Assembly: GCA_051453625.1 (NCBI GenBank)
Contig: JBOZIK010000001.1
Location: 158,872,963 to 158,910,164, forward strand
Reading direction: 5' to 3'
Length of the DNA stretch: 37,202 nt
DNA from: Welwitschia mirabilis
Taxonomy: Eukaryota > Gnetophyta > Gnetopsida > Welwitschiales
Positions 1 through 10,957 of this stretch are shown here, one piece after another. The notes under the pieces are model-generated. The model saw nothing but the letters and a program-made list of their open reading frames with translations, was not told the origin of the DNA and ran no database searches. Numbering within the stretch: position 1 is the stretch's first letter; every line of letters begins with the position of its first letter. Position numbers and translations under genes: made by a program.

Positions 1-3
1 TTT

Positions 4-21
4 AGGCAAATATATTTGCCT
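4..21. repeat. 18-bp perfect palindrome
   Basis: AGGCAAATATATTTGCCT is its own reverse complement. The two bases beyond each flank also pair after one mismatch. It is an isolated palindrome with no recognised protein-binding assignment. Confidence 0.7.
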
Positions 22-118
22 TAATGCTTGTAGCCTCGTCCGAAAGGTGAAAAAATTTGATAAATCTCGGCCAACTTTTAGATATATATATGTATTATAT
101 ATCCAAGCTAGTTATAGA

Positions 119-180
119 ACAGATAGATATTCCCAGGCTCTCAGGAATCCTGCTTTGTTATTACAGGCATTCTTGATAGA
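119..180 (+). repeat. 62-bp direct repeat, copy 1
   Basis: Shares the core CAGGCTCTCAGGAATCCTGC, followed by tttgt(t/c)atta and cattcttgatag, with 485-546. The copies have a few substitutions and one indel. A shorter third partial copy (ctaggctctcag…tgctttga) follows at about 187-213. The period of about 366 bp suggests an old tandem duplication or repeated parts of one element. Confidence 0.7.
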
Positions 181-484
181 TACTTCCTAGGCTCTCAGAT
201 ATGTTGCTTTGACGTAGGGGATTATGTTTATGACATTTTATCTTTATTCCCCCTTGTTTGTCTCACATGTCATTTTAAATATTATATTTCTTCCTTCTCT
301 CTCCTTTTTATCAACTTTTTATTTTTCAAAATTATTTAATTTCATTTCATTTTTTGAATCTGAAATTGAGTTATCTATAGAAACATTTCCATTGTTTGTA
401 ATCACATTGATGAGCTGTAGAGACTGAATGGAACAGATGTTCAGGTGATTGATTAGTAAGGTGGGCAAAATCTCTTATTATACA

Positions 485-546
485 ACAGATAGAAAATTCT
501 CAGGCTCTCAGGAATCCTGCTTTGTCATTATAGACATTCTTGATAG
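485..546 (+). repeat. 62-bp direct repeat, copy 2
   Basis: Second copy of the repeat at 119-180, in the same orientation, about 366 bp downstream. Confidence 0.7.
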
Positions 547-924
547 TTGATTGAATGCTTCTGTTAGAACTACTGATTGGAAGGTTCTTGGCTTAATGAA
601 GTTCTGTGCTTGATCATGAAACTTTTTCTTTGGAAGAAACCTAGTTCACTGAGTTGCCGATGGAAGGCTGGGATCTTTTAGGAACTCATGATTAGCAGTG
701 AAGACTGACATGGATACGGCTAGAATGTTTTGGAAATTGTTTGATATAACAAATTATTTGTTGAAGGAAACATGTGATCAGAAACTGGAAGCCAAGCTAA
801 AACGAAAAAGAAAGAAAGGCTTTGGCTGGACTAAAACACTCCCTTGCTAAAAGGTTTCCAAGTCATAAAATATCCTGCTAAGTTCAAAAGAACACATTTT
901 CATACTTGTGCAAAGAATTTTCCC

Positions 925-1530
925 CCAACTATTGAGAATTATTTTGTTCCTTCTTTCTAATATTTCCATCAAGACCCCGCAATCTATAAGCTCTGTGATC
1001 AAACTTTTCTTTGGTTATGAATGGACCACTCCAATTCAGACCAATTTCAAAACCAATTTAGCTATGCCAATGCTTAGTGACCAGACATATTTGTCATAAG
1101 GCTTTTTAATTCTCTTCTTATATTCCTCCTTGACCTGTAATATATGGAACCTTTTTTCGTGTTGAACTTGAAATTGAGCCAATTTTTGATTTGTGTGCTG
1201 ATCATTCATTGCAGAATTAACAAGCATCATTGTTATAGAAGGGACTTCAATTTCTGCGGGGTAAGAACAACTTCCCTTCCATAGGTTAAATCAAATGGTG
1301 TTGGACCTGAAGAAGTTCCAGTAGTTTGACATGCCCATAAAACATGTGTGCTGATTTTGACTTTTGAATTTCTTCAATGTCCTGATAATGACTTTATTCA
1401 TAGACTCCTGCTGCCCATTAGCATAAAAATATCCAGGTGATATGAGTTTCTTCAATATTCTGATAATGGCTTTTGAAACTTTTCTCTTTCCTTGGAGATG
1501 ACTTGAGTTAAGGGCACAGCTTCTACCTAA
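925..1530 (-). mobile_element. Ty3/gypsy integrase C-terminal remnant
   Basis: The minus-strand translation shows, in order, a GYFYANGQQESMNKVIIRTL segment (gypsy integrase NGQAE…NK…I region, about 1372-1430), then PTPFDLTYGREVVL (about 1258-1300). After a frameshift near 1255 it continues PAEIEVPS and MMLVNSAMNDQHT down to KKPYDKYV. The end is WSGPFITKEKFDHRAYRLRG (about 970-1035), matching the chromodomain-proximal W-GP-…-AY-L pattern. Frameshifts and stops make it non-functional. No reverse transcriptase of this element was seen in the window. The family call is firm; the exact limits are approximate. Confidence 0.8.
1367..1470 (-). repeat. Short tandem duplication inside the gypsy integrase remnant
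   Basis: The stretch encoding SKAIIRILKK (near 1445-1475) is repeated about 77 bp on as NKVIIRTLKK (near 1367-1397). The DNA shares ttcttcaat(gt/at)(c/t)ctgataatg(a/g)ctttt. A normal gypsy integrase has this helix once, so this is a local duplication or two fused fragments. Confidence 0.65.
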
Positions 1531-1559
1531 CGTAGTAGCACTGGTGAAACCCAATTTTC

Positions 1560-2700
1560 CTTGCTCTCCATAATTAGTGAGTAACTTCACTTTCAAGCCT
1601 ATTCAGGTTTCTACCTGTGGTGTAAATTGTTTAAGCACATCAAGAGCCATGTCCTTTGACTCCAGAAGACAATTCCTATCCCTTATGAAAAAAATCATCA
1701 ATGAAAGTAACAAAATACATTGAACCAGCAAGAGAAGGAGGATTAGTAAACCCAACAACATATGATCATATTAAATCTAGCTTGTTGCTACCTCAATGGT
1801 ATTCGTCACACATGAAATTGACTCTTCACGACTTTCTTACTTAACAATCTTGACAAAAACCCAGTGTAATAGAAGTACGTGCAGGAACGAAAGATCTCGA
1901 TTGCAGTATCTTTAAACCAGACTACTAAATATGTTCAAGACACCTGTGCCCTGAGTTAGAATCTTCTCCAACACTGGCAACACCACCACCTTCCTGTCTT
2001 CCAGCAACAACACACAAGATGTACATTCGACCCTTCTTGGACTTACTCAAGAGGGTCATGTAAATCTTCCAGGTGCAATCAAAAAACAGGAGACTACCTC
2101 CAAGTTCATCACACTGTCCAACTGACAATGGGCTCTTTATCCAGCACATGCCTGATGTTTTGTTAACTGTTGGCCATTATGTTTCTTCAGCACAATGACA
2201 CTGATGTGATGGATTGAAAGCTCTTCGCTGTCAGCACCACACACAACAACAGTTGTGCACGCTTCATGATGACTGAAACACAGTGATCTAGATGGATATG
2301 AACTGGTGTACCCACTGTTAACTGAACATCACCTTTGGCTTGATTCAACGTTCCTTCTTGTTGGTCTTAGGCTTCTTGCCAACAGCTTCCTCCTCTTTCT
2401 TGAAAGCAAAACAATCCTTTCTAACATGGCCCTTCTTCTTGTAGAACCCATACTCAACATTTTTGCCATGGGAGACAACCACTTTTACTGCTTCCCTTGG
2501 ATTGACCATGTCTCCTACCTCTCTTTCTATCGCTAACAATCAAGGCAATGTTAGAAGATTTTGTTGTGGCAACCTCTCTTCTCCATCCTAGAGAGTAGAA
2601 ATCATATTATTAAATAGAATGGCAGTAGTAGTGATGGATGTAGTTTCGGCCATCACAATTGTTGACCATAAGTCTATCACAGGATTTAGGACTGGATGAC
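1560..2700 (-). mobile_element. Decayed Ty1/copia gag-integrase remnant
   Basis: Minus strand, 5' to 3': a gag tail (about 2588-2700), then a zinc knuckle at 2411-2452 (spacing Y-x2-Y-x4-H-x4-C, both first cysteines replaced by tyrosine, followed by FAFKKEEE). Next is a GAG_pre-integrase segment at 1925-2149 (DELGG…KGRMYIL…GGVASVGEDSNSGHRCLEHI). After that comes the integrase core start at about 1700-1775 (LDLI, stop, SYVVGFTNPPSLAGSMYFVT, then FIDDFFHKG). It ends KDMALDVLKQFTPQVET, stop, IGLKVKLL (about 1580-1660). The protease is not recognisable and the spacing from knuckle to pre-integrase is short, so part is deleted. Stops and frameshifts throughout. Confidence 0.82.
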
Positions 2701-2899
2701 ATTTCATAGGTTCTGAAATTATAAGCTGGTACACTGCTTTGCTTGTAGCACAAACACAAACCCACCCTATGACACCAGCTATAAGGATGTAGCTAAAGAA
2801 TACAATGAAATAGAACACTAGTAGCCAAAAGACACAAATTAACATGGTTTGGGCCCTTCTTACTCTAGCTCTATGGAACAGTGCAAACATCTTAATTCA

Positions 2900-5786
2900 A
2901 TTAGGTAAACAAGGATGTAAGCCATTTTGAGTAGCTTTAGTGTGGCATGCAATCACTCAAGCCAAGAGATCATATTGCATTTACCCAAACATACATCTTT
3001 CCTCAGATACAAACCTTTGTTGTATAAGCTCACATTAAACTTAGAAACCCTAGCAGGAATAAAACTCCAAAATTGCTCCCTTTGAATTAAATGATCTTCT
3101 GTGTACAAGTGACTTTATAACATATGAGGAAGCTTTACACCTTTTTTTACAACCAATGTTTTACAACATAAGAAGAGAGTAGAGGAAAGATTTGGCATCA
3201 ATCTAATAGACTTTTATTTATAGAGTTGCAGAACACAAAGTGTTGGCAATAATCAAACACATCTATTTAGCAGAGGAATTTGTAATAACCCTCAAGGCAT
3301 TTCCATTGTGGCAACATCCTGCTGATTGATGTCATTTTTGAAACATGCTTTTCTGATCATTTGGAGACATATGAAATTGTTCCTGATTTTGATGTTAGGG
3401 ACAGTGAAGTGACAGTTTGTGCTGCCTTGTTAGAGAGAGGGTGATGGTATGGTAGGAGAAAGAGAAGCTATGAGACTTCATCATCGATTGAAATGGGCAA
3501 ATGGCAAAGATCCTATAAGGTAAGGAAAGAAACATTTGAGGCGAGAATGAAGGCAGGACACATGCATGACAGGTGATCTGTTAAGTGACACATGCTAATG
3601 CCTGTTTTACCACCTAGTTGTCAATATGATATTAATAACATTTTACTTTGGTTTTAATGATATAGGGCATGAAGAAGAAGGTATAGAGGCTATCATAGTC
3701 TATGGGCATAACAAATGCTCAGTGAAGATGAGAAATATGGGATATGCCAAAAGACTTAGAAAACAACAAATCCTGCCTGAGAAGATACCTTCAGATGTTC
3801 TGTGCTAAGAAGATCAATCGGAAAGTGGACTGTGCTCTTCTAGTCCTTTCGACAGTGCGAAGCGTTCTAGAGAAGGCTGCAAAGTATAGTTGCTATAACC
3901 GGATATAGAATGCATGGCTGAAATTGCATAAGGGTTTCACAATGTATTTTCATTTTCCTGTTCATTTATGAGACGTCCTTGCTGCCGCTAGGTATTGTAT
4001 TTACTAGGATGGGCACAAAAGGTTAATTAGAGAGAGACATCCTAGTCTCACATAGCCTATATTGAGGTTTTTGAGGATGATAATACAAACCAGGTGGATT
4101 CATGCAGAGAGGTTACAGAAGTGCGAACTACAGATTGTGCTGCACATAATGTGATAGATTCACTAAGGGCACAAGGAAAAACAAAATACAGATACACATA
4201 GAGCTTAACTGGAGAAGAAAACACTTAAAGCTTCAAATCAAGCAAAAGGAAAAGCATCATCACTGGGAACAAAAGGGCTGATCAGTATGCTCAGGAGGGA
4301 CATCCAAAGAATATAAAATGGACAGTCAGTAAACTAAACAAGGAGCTCACTATAATCAAGGCTCAATTAAGGGTGGGAGAAGATGGACATGGCATAATCC
4401 CTCTCTGATGAAGTACAGAGTCTGTGTTTAGGCTTCCCTATACCCTCATCACTTGAAGAAGTGCAACCATATACCCTCTGCCCCACCCTCAAACCACTGT
4501 AAAGTGTTTTTTTAAGAGAGAGGGACAGGAGATGTTAACATAGTGGTTAGAGAATCCAGAAGGATTCTAAAGAGCTGGGATAATAGCTAAGATTCTAGAG
4601 TTTGGAGCAGGCCTAAAGGCTAAGACATGGAATATGAAGGCCCCTGGATGATTGTGTGGAACTATCAGTTTAAGCACCTTCACTTCAATTCATGCCTTGC
4701 CTCCTTATCAAAGCCTGATAGAGTTCTACTTCACTTGCAATTGAAAATTGCAAGTTGCATTTGGAATCAAAGATTGTTTCACCACTGTCCTCTCGTTCGA
4801 ATTTGCAACCAGCAAGCTTTGTGGTGGTCTGTAGCATTTAATTCTTATTCACACCCCTATGTGCGTTGCAGTTTGTTACATCACTTCTGTGAAGAAGTTA
4901 ATTCATGGGGAACTGTCTTGTGCTCACTAAGGACATTGGTTTGCTTGGCCAAATAAAGCCCCATTGGATGGCCCCTGCCATAAATACATCACTTTGTTAT
5001 ATTCCTAACATGTTTCAAAATAATACTTACGTTTTCATTTTTCTTTCTTACACCATATCAAAAAAATACCATAGATATCCAGTGATCTGGAATCTCACAA
5101 AATAAGATTTTAAAATTTAGAGCTTCCAAAGACAGAAAATCAGGCTATTAGTGGTGATCTTGGAGATCACTTCTGAAACAGACATGAGAAAGGGTCAGGC
5201 AAGACAATGAAGGCAATTGACACAAGAGTCAAAAGATACACTTGAGTTCCATTGTGACAACGTATGCAATCAAGCACAACTCCAAACTAAAGGCCTGACA
5301 CAAATGACTAAGGGATCATTTTGAGATGGCTTTAAATTAAACAAAGGTGAAATTAGATGTGTTTTTTCTCTAGTTTTTCATATAAGTATAATGTGTAACA
5401 TTATTCTTCCTTTCATAGTCTTTAGGTGTGAACATCCCTTAGTGTGGTGTGCATTTGATTTTCTTTCTGTGAAGCCTTCTTTAAGCGTTTGTTAATGACA
5501 CATGTTGAATATTATTTTCGTTTAAGAGGATGCCCTCCATTTACCAAGATTGTATTCCAGCTACTTATCTAAATTTATATAATGAAAAATCAAGATATGT
5601 GGGAATTGCTTGCATTCAGTAAGCTTCACATGTTAAATGTTATTATCTTGGCAGTTCCCAGTAATATTTGATATCTGTATTCCACCATTTTAATGTGTGT
5701 TAAACAACTGTTAGAATATAGATGTTAAGAATATACTCATGATCTGATTGCGTATTACCCGAACTGATCTATTCTTTTCATTTCAG
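2900..5786. other. Non-coding upstream intron sequence, no recognised gene
   Basis: No frame resembles a known protein. A 55-codon open stretch near 3298-3441 (ending …DSEVTVCAALLERG, stop) looks protein-like but is unidentified. A purine-rich patch (aagggtgggagaagatgga) lies near 4368-4387. The region ends at the acceptor of the 5787 exon. Confidence 0.45.
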
Positions 5787-5861
5787 TACAATTTATCTAT
5801 GCCATTGGCTTTAATTCGGGCAGATAACAACCTTCCTCCCTGGCGAAAAGATCTCCACGAA
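5787..5861 (+). CDS. TRM11: TRM11-like tRNA guanosine-10 N2-methyltransferase, penultimate coding exon
   Basis: Internal exon of 75 nt (25 codons). It is preceded by a pyrimidine-rich acceptor (attcttttcatttcag) and followed by the donor gtgagt at 5862. It encodes YNLSMPLALIRADNNLPPWR plus five more residues. The DNNLPPW segment is conserved between the SAM-binding part and the DPPY motif in plant TRM11/TRMT11 proteins. Both ends are phase 0, and the reading continues directly into the exon at 12176 (…KDLHE then IVDAVICDPPYG). TRM11 with its partner TRM112 methylates N2 of guanosine 10 in a subset of cytoplasmic tRNAs; this role is taken from the family. The earlier exons (THUMP domain, SAM-binding motif I) were not found between positions 1 and 5786 and must lie upstream. 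The exon is recognised from the protein alone; splicing is not proven. Confidence 0.88.
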
Positions 5862-8800
5862 GTGAGTTTTGTGAAATATTTTTACATTTTTCTGAGATAA
5901 TCTCATTCGTTTGTACATAGATACAGGAAGCATTTACTAATTCCATTGAGAAGGCTGAAGGATTTGTGGCCATTAAATTTTTTTATCCAACCTGCACTTT
6001 TTGCATCCAGGAATCCTTTAATGAACTATTGAAGCCTGTGTTTTCCTTTGTATCTTCTATTCATTGTGGTTGCATACTTGCATGTAAACTTCCTTGTGTT
6101 ATTTATTTGCATACATGTTTCTCTTCGTATGCTGTTCATAGTCATGCTTCTAGGACTCGAATGTCATAACTTTGCAAATTCCTCTGTGGATGTTGTACAC
6201 AACATTAAAATCAGGTTATTCTTTTTCATTTTTTACTGTTCTAAAGGTTTTTGATTATTTAGCAATGCAAAAAGAGAATTAGTTAACTACCACATACAAT
6301 GGTCGCATAGACAATTTGTTTACATGACATTAGGGTAATACTTGTTTTAGACATGTTACGTTATATGATACAATGATAAGTTTGGGAAGGCCAATGGAGA
6401 CTAGTAGATTGTTGAAGCAGAATTCCTGCATAGAGTTTAAATGATGAATGACATAGAACAGTTCTAATTCAATGCATAGCTTAAATGTGTTGGTTGACAA
6501 AATGTTATTTGAGGCATACTTTCTGAAATTGTGTTTGACTGCAATTTAGCATGCTAAGTCCCTTTGCACAACCCAAATTTTAATCCAGCAAGAAAAACCA
6601 TGCTAAAATGCAAATGGAAGATTGCGAGTGCAAATGCAATGAAATGCGAATGGAACATGCACAATCTTAACATCAACTCCGATTGTTTGTACTTTGTATC
6701 ACAATCAGTCCTTACTTGCTATATCATATTCACTCTTAATCTCATGTCTCAACAAAAGAATGAACCCTCAAGTATTGTAATACAGAGGCTGATATTGACA
6801 AGCTGATCTTTGGAAGACCATCTAAAATATCTGTTATATTGCAAAGCCAAATATACTACTCTTGTAATGTTATGTTTTGTTGTTAACCCCTTTAATTTAA
6901 AAAAATTAAAATAAAAAATAAAAAATTATTGTAAAAGGTGATCTTTTTAAGAAAGTTACCTTGGGGTTGAACACTAAAGGTTATATAGGGACCAACTGAT
7001 ACTTGTAATTAAAGGGAAAATGTCTAGAGTGTTCTAGAAGGTTTGACCCTACATCTGTTTAATCCCCCTGTGAGGTTGTGTTGGGCCATTGAGTTCTTTT
7101 GACATTATTTGGCTTGAGGAGTGATTCCTGTCAAAGAGGCTGAGAGTTGAAGCTTGAAGCCCTTTTTGTGACTTGTTTGTAAGGCTTGTGTTCCTAATAA
7201 GAGCCCTGCACTGCTTTTTCATGCATGTTTCCCTTAGCAATTGAGGGTTTGATCATGAAAATTTCTTTGTGTCTTTTTTGTTTGTATTTTTCCTTTTGCT
7301 GTAATTTCTTATCGCTAACTTCATTTGCTATCTTCCTCAAGGTTCCATGTTGAAATGCTTTAAACCTTCAATGCTAGAAGTAGGACTTATCTTCTTGAGT
7401 GTATCTACAAGATTCATGTGAGATGTTGGTGTTTGTACGATCAACCGTAGATGAGGATCAAGAAGGTTTATGGAAATGTCATTCTCTTAAGATCTGTGCA
7501 CCTTAAATCATTAGAAAGTTTGCAAAAACTTAACTTTGCAAATTAACATTTAAAAGCAAAGTAGAGCTAAAACAAAAACAGGCAATAATAAACGCCACAG
7601 TTTACAGTAGTGCAAAATAGTGTGGAAACGCTATCCTGTTCCACTTTCAAAATCAATGCCCCGCTTCACTGGGGTTCATGTTGGGAAGCAACACATACAT
7701 TGAAGGATCATGAATAGATTCATATCAGAGGTATTGAAACCTGATCAATCAAAGGATGTGGTATCTCCAAAAATTATGAAGTGAAAATGTGACTTATTTC
7801 CTCTGTACACGAATGTCAAGTTGTAAAAGCTTTGCAAAATTAACAAGCATTCCTCTGACCTGCAATATTTGAAAGAAAATCCAAAGAAAATAAAGTCTCA
7901 TCTACAGCAAATGCCTCTTCAGGATGTCTTTGTTGTCTTTTACTTGGTTGCTCCATTAGTTTTTAATAAAAATGTGCTTTATTGAAGAAAATATAAAATG
8001 GCTTTTGACAAATTTTGCCTTAGAAATTACAAAAGGCCATGAAAAGGTTCTTCCATTTGATGCTTTCAAATTGAGGGTCACCTGTGGTTTACGCAAGGTC
8101 TGATTTTGTCTTAAGACCTAGTGTTGGGAAACAAGTGAAGCATGTGGCAAAAGAAAAATGAACAAGCAAACAACACAATATAATGACAATTGCACCCTTT
8201 TACCCTACTTCCTTGAACGAGCACAGAGCTTTGTTAGACCCACTGCAAAACTAGCACTCACAAGGGAACACAAGTCATTCCTTTAGCTGAAGCCATAACC
8301 CTCAAGGGAAAATGCAAATGACTCCAACTACAACCACATCCTCACACGAAACTGCAGCCTTATGTTTCTAGTGTCAGGGTTCAATGCAAAACCAAAATAT
8401 CATTGATCTGACACTTTTCCTTTTGTATGTTTTATTTTTTTAAATGTACAACATAAAGTCACTTTCTCCATGGTCAAGGTTCCAGAAAGTGGTGATTTAG
8501 GTCAGTGTGAAAGGTGAACTATGTTCAACTTAACTTCTGGTGTACAGTTTGTTTTGAACAGAAATGAAGCATTCAAAATCTGCATTTAAAATTCAACGCA
8601 AAGCATGAAAAGACCTCAGATATACATAGACCACTCCAAAATGAGGCCAGTGAGGATTAAAAGGCATTGTGTAAAAGAAATGATATAAAATGTCCTATTA
8701 TCATTTTGAACAAAAACAAAACAAGTGTGCAATTTTCAAGTGCAAAATCTGTCTTAACTGAACTTGTGTAGCATTAGATGTTCAAACAAGTGTTATGAAC

Positions 8801-8904
8801 AATTTAGATATGTCTCGTCTTAAAGTTGTTTTATAATACAACATAGGAGATGCATTGCATCTGCAAGCCAAGTTACCAGTTAGATCTGTTAGGTACCAAC
8901 CTAA

Positions 8905-8921
8905 CCCCCAGGTGCTGGGGG
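8905..8921 (+). repeat. GC-rich hairpin with 7-bp arms
   Basis: CCCCCAG, a 3-nt loop GTG, then CTGGGGG: perfect arms at the left edge of the pyrimidine-rich block. Confidence 0.7.
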
Positions 8922-8929
8922 TCCCCTTC

Positions 8930-9850
8930 TTTTCTTGTTCCAAGGCCCACTCTTTCCCCACTGATCTTCCCATCCAACTTTCTCCTTCTTTCATCCTCCT
9001 TTGCACCCCTTCTTCCTCAGTTTCTCTTCTTTCCATCATATCTCCCTTTCTTTCTTATTTCTTCCCATTTCTTCCTTCTTTCCTTTCTCCAATCCCTTTC
9101 TTTCCTCTCATCCACCTTCTTATCTTCTGCATTCGACGCCCTCGGCATGGAATCCAAGCCCACTTCCATGCCTAGGGCATGGAAGAGGCCTCCAAACTAC
9201 CATGAGCTCCGAGCTTCCTTCTCAGTTGCTGCTCAGGTGACAGGTCTTAGCTCCATAGGTCCCAGTATCATCCTTAGAATCAGGTTCTGCTTTAGCTCTA
9301 GCTCCTTCTGCTTAATGCTCTGCCTTCAGTCAGGGTCTTTGACCTTCTGACTCCATAGGAAGACATCTCCAGGGAGCACCGTCTGCTTAGGATTCCACCT
9401 CCATCCCACTTTTCTGCCATTTCCCTTTACCTTGTTTACCTTCCTTTCCTTCTTCATTTTCCTCTCCACCTCATCCCCTTCTCCCCTTCCATCTCTTCCT
9501 TGGTTCTTGAATTCCATGCCATGGGTGTGGAATCCATCCAATTCCATGCTTTGGGCCTGGAATCTAACCCCTTCCAATTAGTTAGCTTCAACCTCCAGTA
9601 GCTCACACGAGGAAGAATTAGATAGTGACTCTTCTTAGTCAGCATGGATTTCTAGCTTCATTAGACGTTGGATTAGGTCATGACTCTAGCTTAGCCAGAG
9701 ACCCTTTTATCCATGCCTAAAGATCCCTTTTCTCCCCACCTTCGTCCTTCTCCACCTCCTTCTCATTTCCCTTTCTTTTCCTCTTTTCCCCCTTCCTTCC
9801 TTTACCCTCCTCCCTTTTTCTTCTCTCTCCCTCACCAACATTTGGGCATA
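8930..9850 (+). repeat. Pyrimidine-rich block in the TRM11 intron
   Basis: Long runs of C and T on the plus strand (8930-9125, 9420-9510, 9725-9835), so GA-rich on the other strand. Open frames here on both strands are low-complexity Ser/Pro/Phe or Glu/Arg/Lys strings and are not credible genes. Between the runs is more complex sequence carrying CCATGCC/GGCATGG words. It may be an old retroelement insert; no family was recognised. Confidence 0.55.
9163..9185 (+). repeat. Hairpin with 10-bp perfect arms
   Basis: CTTCCATGCC, loop TAG, GGCATGGAAG. An upstream GGCATGGAA at about 9144-9152 can pair with the same left arm, giving two alternative hairpins. Related words occur at 9516-9565 and 11360-11380 (CTTGCC…GGCAAG). 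Confidence 0.75.
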
Positions 9851-9859
9851 TAGATGCTT

Positions 9860-10850
9860 CTCCTTGCAATTTGCCTCAATTGATGACATCTCCTTCTCCG
9901 TTTGCAAATCACACCTCCTCTAGCTCCTTCCTCCTTCGAGACCCATTTCTCTAGATGGGGTTAAATTTCTTCAACTCCTTGCGCAACTTCCTTCACCGAG
10001 GGTATGATCATCAAATTCACATCATTGCCTCAAATCTAGAAGAATTCTATAGTCACATCAAACCCTTAAGATGTGCCAGAATCAAGTGAGCCTACTTGTG
10101 ATATTACACCGTGGGGTGAATACTGACTGTGTTGGGGTGATACTCTCTGGCACCATCAGGGACTAGCCAAACATTTTATCATTGCTTCTTTTATCTTCTA
10201 ACTGCTACTGCATCTTTGGATCCCAGCTAGCTCAAGGACAACAAAGACAACAAGGAGACACTATTTGGGCCCCCATAATCACATTTCCCTTTCCTTTTCC
10301 TCCACATCACTCCCTCTTCTATGCCTTTGTCAAAGAGGCAGTCTTTCCCTTTCTCTCTTGCTTCTAGGTCTTTGCACATGGGAGACCCTCTCTTCATTCT
10401 CTCTCTAATTCCTATTCACCCCCCAGTTTTGTAAACTAGAGTTCCCCCTCTCACATGCTGGATCGTGTTCTCAACCTCATAAGAGGATTTCCCTTTTTAG
10501 ACATAGTCAACTGACGATCTCACCTCCATCACAAGGAAGACTCCTAAAGACAATAAAAGAAGCCTCCCCCATTGGATGAGTCATCTATGCATCTCTTCGT
10601 CATTACCAATGTTTTCTCTTCATGTTTGTAGTTGCATGTTTTAATTATTTATTTCTACATTGTACTAGTCTTCGCCCTCTTCTCAGCTGGGAAAGACATA
10701 TATGCCCTCTCCTTTTCTTCAAAAGAGAGAGTGATGTCTTTAGAGAGAGATTAATAAAAGAGTTCCGCTTCTTTCTAATTACTCTGTTACTTTCTATCCA
10801 TGAGCATAACGACGAGTACAAAGGACCTTTTCTTAGGCAACCTCCTTCTT
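9860..10850. other. Intron sequence without recognisable gene
   Basis: Continuation of the C/T-rich insert. Open frames are short and of biased composition, with no known domain. No splice-bounded exon of TRM11 is expected here because the flanking exons join perfectly. Confidence 0.45.
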
Positions 10851-10880
10851 GTGTGTGATATATATAGATATATATGAGAG

Positions 10881-10883
10881 TGT

Positions 10884-10955
<72 letters not shown>
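10881..10955 (+). repeat. Compound (TG)n(AG)n microsatellite
   Basis: TG repeat at 10881-10914 with one GAG interruption, passing directly into an uninterrupted GA tract to 10955. Preceded by a short TA/GATA tract at 10857-10875. Confidence 0.95.

Positions 10956-10957
<2 letters not shown>

Larger units (their letters stand above)
1..924. other. Non-coding sequence with direct repeats (upstream intron)
   Basis: AT-rich sequence without a recognisable protein. It holds an 18-bp perfect palindrome at 4-21 and a 62-bp direct repeat (119-180 and 485-546). It may include the 3' end or LTR of the minus-strand gypsy fragment that follows, but no LTR boundary could be fixed. Confidence 0.4.

Noticed and set aside
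4627-4956. 109-codon open frame
   Set aside because: No recognisable domain, lies in the intron before the 5787 exon, and has no supporting splice or promoter context.
8782-9907. Several overlapping open frames of 60-166 codons on both strands
   Set aside because: They come from pyrimidine-rich low-complexity DNA, overlap each other on both strands, and show no domain.
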